NCBI GenBank assembly: GCA_958450325.1
Contig: OY288243.1
Span: 57,992,378-58,056,377 of the forward strand
DNA: 64,000 nt
DNA from: Agrostemma githago
Lineage: Eukaryota > Streptophyta > Magnoliopsida > Caryophyllales > Caryophyllaceae
Direction: 5' to 3'
Shown here: piece after piece, positions 60,227-64,000 of the stretch
Layout: each line of letters begins with the position of its first letter
Position numbering within the stretch: position 1 is the first letter of the stretch
Program-made: the position numbers and the translations under genes
Notes under the pieces: generated by a model
The model's input: the letters and a program-made list of their open reading frames with translations, nothing else
Told to the model about the DNA's origin: nothing
Database searches by the model: none

Positions 60227-60261
<35 letters not shown>
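60090..60261. repeat. Microsatellite (TATATG)n followed by (TG)n
   Basis: About 130 bp of alternating tatatg/tacata units, then a (GT) run of about 17 repeats at 60230-60261. Open frames across it are artefacts. Confidence 0.95.
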
Positions 60262-60264
<3 letters not shown>

Positions 60265-60561
60265 ACGAGATAGAGAGGAAGAGAAAAGGGAGAAAACGGG
60301 TTGATGACACCCTCAACCTACATGCTTAAAATGACCTCGAAAACGGACTCGTAAATAGCGACGGGAGCGCAGAAGTATCGAGGATGTAAGTAGAGTTATG
60401 GTGTATGTGTGTATGGAGATGGTTTATCGGTTTTTCGAGAGATAAAGGCTCGGTTGTTTGCTTAGGGTTGCTTAGGGTTGAGTGATAGTGAGGATGTGTG
60501 AATTAGGATTGCAAAATAGGTTGTAATGCATGGGAAAATTCTGATTTGTGAAGAGTGTGAA

Positions 60562-60579
60562 GGGGGGGGGGGGGGGGGG
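60562..60579 (+). repeat. Homopolymer G(18) beside the LTR TATA box
   Basis: Directly adjacent to tatttata at 60580; on the minus strand the TATA box is followed by C(18). Confidence 0.8.
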
Positions 60580-60610
60580 TATTTATAGAGAATACCCCTC
60601 GACCTAGGGT

Positions 60611-60700
60611 CACTCGATCGAGTGCCCTGAAAAGGAGGGCCTGATCAGTTTTTGTAGCTACACTCGATCGAGTGAGGTCAATCCACTCGATCGAGTGGAT
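60611..60700. promoter_or_regulatory. Three CACTCGATCGAGTG palindromes upstream of the solo-LTR TATA box
   Basis: Perfect 14-bp palindromes at 60611-60624, 60661-60674 and 60684-60697; the last extends to a perfect 20-bp palindrome (60681-60700). In the direction of LTR transcription (minus) they lie 24-113 bp upstream of TATAAATA. Confidence 0.6.
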
Positions 60701-61089
60701 CAGGCGGGTGAGCCATTTTAGGAAGAGTTTGACTTTTTTGAATTTTGAAAAATGTTGATTGGGCACAAGTCTCTAGAAGCTCACTTGGCTGGTTTTTGGG
60801 GTCGGATTCGTCTTTGACCGGGTTTTGATCTGGTCGCCAAAAGACGGTTTTATTTTTTGGTGTCGATTTTGGCCCAAATTAGTCTCATTTTATTTGAAAC
60901 GACCCACTGGGCCTGGATTTGAGGTCGGTTTTGAGAGATTTGTACTCCGCTAAATGCCCACGTCGGATATTATTGATTCCGAGTCCGTATTCGAGCGTAT
61001 TAAGTCACGTTTACGTCCGATCATCATCGGGTGTTTTGTCGGGAACTGCCATAGACACTAACAGGCAAAATGCGGGTGTCTACAAGTTC

Positions 61090-61534
61090 ATATTACATGT
61101 ATGACATGGATATATAAATACGGATGCATATATCATATTGATTTTGGTGGTTAACATAACATTCACAAAACCTCACGAGAGTGCAAGTTTCAAAAATTTT
61201 AAAGTTTAGAATTCGTAAAATCGTCTTATCCTAGAGAGATTTTGAGATACTCAAGGCTCGTAGGATCGAAATACTCTTAAGAAAAGCGTGTTCGACGCGA
61301 TTCGATTGAGTTGTCAACACCGCTTTTGTTCCATTTTCATCTACAAGGTCAACAAAATTTCAACATGGTGCTTGGTGGTGCCAAAATATTGCAATGGTCT
61401 GACCATCCTGGAAGGAAAAGAGAGACAGAGATAAAGAACATGCATGCTTCGCAAGGCCAAACAAACTCCACATTTCTATTAGAATATGCGAATATTTTCT
61501 GTATAATGTACCTATACTCGATGTAGTACTCTGT
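61090..61534. other. Spacer between the two solo LTRs
   Basis: No gene or recognisable element; AT-rich with short open frames only. Confidence 0.5.
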
Positions 61535-61539
61535 AAGAT

Positions 61540-63790
61540 TGTGGACATGACATAGGTCCATCCCGACGCGGCCACGCGCGGGTTTGGGGAGGCGAATGAA
61601 TCTCCATATGAGATGGGTCGAATTAAATTTTAAATCGAAGTAGGAGTCGCCAACGAACTTTGTGGGAGTTCGGGCCCGTTCGAACCCACTCTATGTCGTA
61701 GTGGGCCGTGTACAAAATACGACCCATTTCCGATGTCAGAGCTTATTGGGTTCGTCCCTTTGCATTACGATACCGATACCTACATTATCGGATATCGTGT
61801 ATTGAATGACTCTCATTGCCAATGGATTCGGACATCCGGAAACCATGGTTCTGAGTAAGGGGTGAGGGTACGTGTTGGGAAGTTCACTAAGAACACCCAA
61901 CCCCGCCCGCACTTAGCGGCCTCTACTAAGATATCGTTCATTTTTTATGTACACGCGTTAGTTCGACGGTGGAATGATATGCAAACATTATTTTCCCTAA
62001 GCATGTGAGAGAAAAATAAATGGGTTGCTAAGTCGTTTAATGCTTCTTAAACTAATAACGTCAAAGTTATTTTTGCATGTGAGATTCGTTTTAGTTGAAA
62101 TAAAATAAACTGCTACAAACACGAGAAAACGAGTTAGTAACGATTGAATAGATCGAATAAAGATGTAAATACGATAATATGCATGATTTTGAAAAAGTTT
62201 TATGACACGTGATGGATTAACACGTGTTGACCGGGGTCAAAAAAAGTATTTATCGAAATCTGAAAATATGTCGCGAAGGTCGCTATTTTATGTAAGGAAC
62301 GAAAAGAATAAAAAGACGAGAAAGCGAAGAAAAAAGGGTCGGTCTTCCAGGCTCTCGCGCGAGTCGCCTGGGAGGCGCGCTACTCGCGCGGAAGTCTGTC
62401 CCGCTTTTTTTATTTTTCGAAAATCGTCAACTTTTATAAATCGCGTACAAATATGAATTAATTTATACTCGATTTATATTTTCGATATTCGTCGTATTTG
62501 ATATTCGATTATGAAATCGATATCAAATAGTTAGAATGATTTTTAGAAAAAGTTTTGTAAAGTTTGTTTTGAAAAGAGTTTGAACGAAAAGAAAAAAATG
62601 CTAATTCTCTCCGCGTAAAAATCGTCGAATTTTGTTTAAAAAAGATGTAACGATTTTTTTAGCATCAACGAGATTTAATTTAGTTCTTTGTTAGATACGG
62701 TATTCGATTAGAGAATCGATATCGTATTTTAAGAACGTTTATATATGAAAATAGTTTTTTATAGTATCGATATTAGAAAATAAAAAAGATGCGACGACGA
62801 CCCATATTAAAAAGAAACGGACCGACACAACGACGCAAAAACGAAAAAAACGTGAAAAAAGGAAGAGAAAGAGAAAGAATCGGGTTTGATTTTACACCCT
62901 CAACCTACATGCTTTGTTTTCTCGGAAAAGAGCTCGTCGGAAAGTGGCTTAGTCACGGGAACTTTGAGATGATGTGGGTGAGTTAGGGTGTCGGTTTGGT
63001 CGTGTGAGGTGACGAATTTTGGCCGGTTTTGGGGTCGGTCTCGTCGGGTTGTTTTATCGGTATTTCGATGCTATTTTGCTAGATGTCGATGATGTATGGA
63101 TGTTATGGGATTAGTTATGTAACGAAGGTGTTATGATTATGGATTGTAGATGTGTTGAGTTTTGTGACCGGAGGGTCCTATTTATAGGTGAGGTCCTTGA
63201 TAGGAGCTAGGAGAAGTGTTTCTTGCTTAGGTGACAAGAAACACCGGTTTGGATAGGAAACGTAGGAGTTTGAAGGGAACGAGAATTCCGTTCCTTGGGG
63301 ATTAAGCCATGTCTCGGCTGTTTTGGGGCTGTTTTGGCCGAGTGTTTGACACTCGGTCGGTAAATTGATTTGGTTTTCGGATAGAATTCCTACTTGAGAT
63401 CGAATTCTATCCTTGAACGGATTTGTTTAATATTTTCGAGGCTGATATTTCGTAGTATCTGAGCCTAGGCCGAATTGATGAGGTGTCACGGCTGGTCCGT
63501 GTATCTCGGGAAAACATATCTTTGACCGGGTTTGACCCGGTCGCTAAAAGACGGTTTTTCCCCTGGTGCCGGATTCGACCTAAATTAGTCTTATTTGACT
63601 CGAAACGACCCACTGGACCTGGATTTGAGGTTGGTTTTGTAATACTTGTATTCCGTAATAAGCCTAAACCAAATGTCCATGACTTCGAGCCCATATCCGA
63701 GTCCATTAAAGCATGTTTGCGTTCGATCATCATCGGGTGTTTGGCGGGAACTACTATAGACACCTGGCAATCAAAATGTGGGTGTCTACA
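61540..63790 (-). mobile_element. Solo LTR of the Tat-like family (B)
   Basis: 2,251 bp, flanked by AAGAT (61535-61539 and 63791-63795). Minus strand starts TGTAGACACC and ends CATGTCCACA. Minus-strand TATAAATA at 63179-63186, and GGCCGAGTGTTTGACACTCG at about 63334-63353 upstream of it. Confidence 0.93.
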
Positions 63791-63795
63791 AAGAT

Positions 63796-64000
63796 GTTGT
63801 ATGATTCCCTCCCTAATCATGTAATTTAGGATAGTTGTTGGGATGGGAAGTGGAGTTTGGCGGGGTTGGGCTGGTCTGGGAAGGAGTGTGGGCTCGGGCC
63901 TCCTTGTGCACAGAAGGAGTGGTGGGTTGGGCTGTTGGTTTTTGAGGTAATAATGCTAGTATATAGAGATGGGATGGGGGTCAAGAAAGTCGTAAGGAGG
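63796..64000. other. Right-edge flank, nothing recognised
   Basis: G-rich, non-coding; contains no recognisable gene or terminal repeat. Confidence 0.5.

Larger units (their letters stand above)
58605..61084 (-). mobile_element. Solo LTR of the Tat-like family (A)
   Basis: 2,480 bp, flanked by AGTTC (58600-58604 and 61085-61089). Minus strand starts TGTAGACACC and ends ..CATGTCCAGA, one terminal base changed from CACA. No internal region or second LTR, so it derives from LTR-LTR recombination. TATAAATA is on the minus strand at 60580-60587. Confidence 0.92.

Noticed and set aside
60068..60329. Open frames rich in Tyr, Ile and Val
   Set aside because: They are translations of the (TATATG)n and (GT)n microsatellite.

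Overview
This is plant nuclear DNA: one intron-rich host gene in a thick layer of nested transposable elements. The repeated Stowaway-like inverted repeats (CTCCCTCCGT) and 'tactccgta' motifs, the Tat/Ogre-like LTR elements and the plant mobile domain gene point to a eudicot, perhaps Caryophyllales; that placement is inference. No bacterial features, CRISPR arrays or functional RNA genes were seen.

The one clear host gene is a complete glutamate receptor-like (GLR) gene, plus strand, 35374-42323, six exons that join in frame to 939 residues. MITEs lie upstream and in its first intron. A 9-kb LTR retrotransposon sits 261 bp beyond its stop codon, in the opposite orientation.

Layout. 1-4255: non-coding 3' part and 3' LTR of an Athila-like element with a phased palindrome array before its TATA box. 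4257 to about 10.5 kb: 3' portion of a minus-strand Tat-like element with a truncated LTR, a 119-bp tandem array and a decayed plant mobile domain gene in antisense. About 10.6-31 kb: a decayed minus-strand transposon gene (Ulp1/PMD-associated type) cut by two insertions: a CACTA-like element carrying gene fragments (11631-18406) and a Tat-like LTR element (18905-28901, target duplication CACGC). 31-35 kb: a hAT MITE, a PIF/Harbinger-like element with an internal minisatellite, and three Stowaway-like MITEs. 35.4-42.3 kb: GLR. 42585-51598: a second Tat-like element (duplication GGTTT). 51.6-58.6 kb: an old Athila-like LTR fragment invaded by a 5'-inverted LINE (14-bp duplication), itself invaded by a CACTA element (GAT), which holds a hAT MITE (CTTAAGAA) and a Stowaway. 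58605-61084 and 61540-63790: two solo LTRs of the Tat-like family (AGTTC and AAGAT).

The four large Tat-like insertions share LTR termini TGTAGACACCC...CATGTCCACA on the minus strand. The two full-length ones have PBS and PPT but no pol; they keep different, complementary parts of gag. The target duplications found allow the insertion order to be read directly from the sequence.
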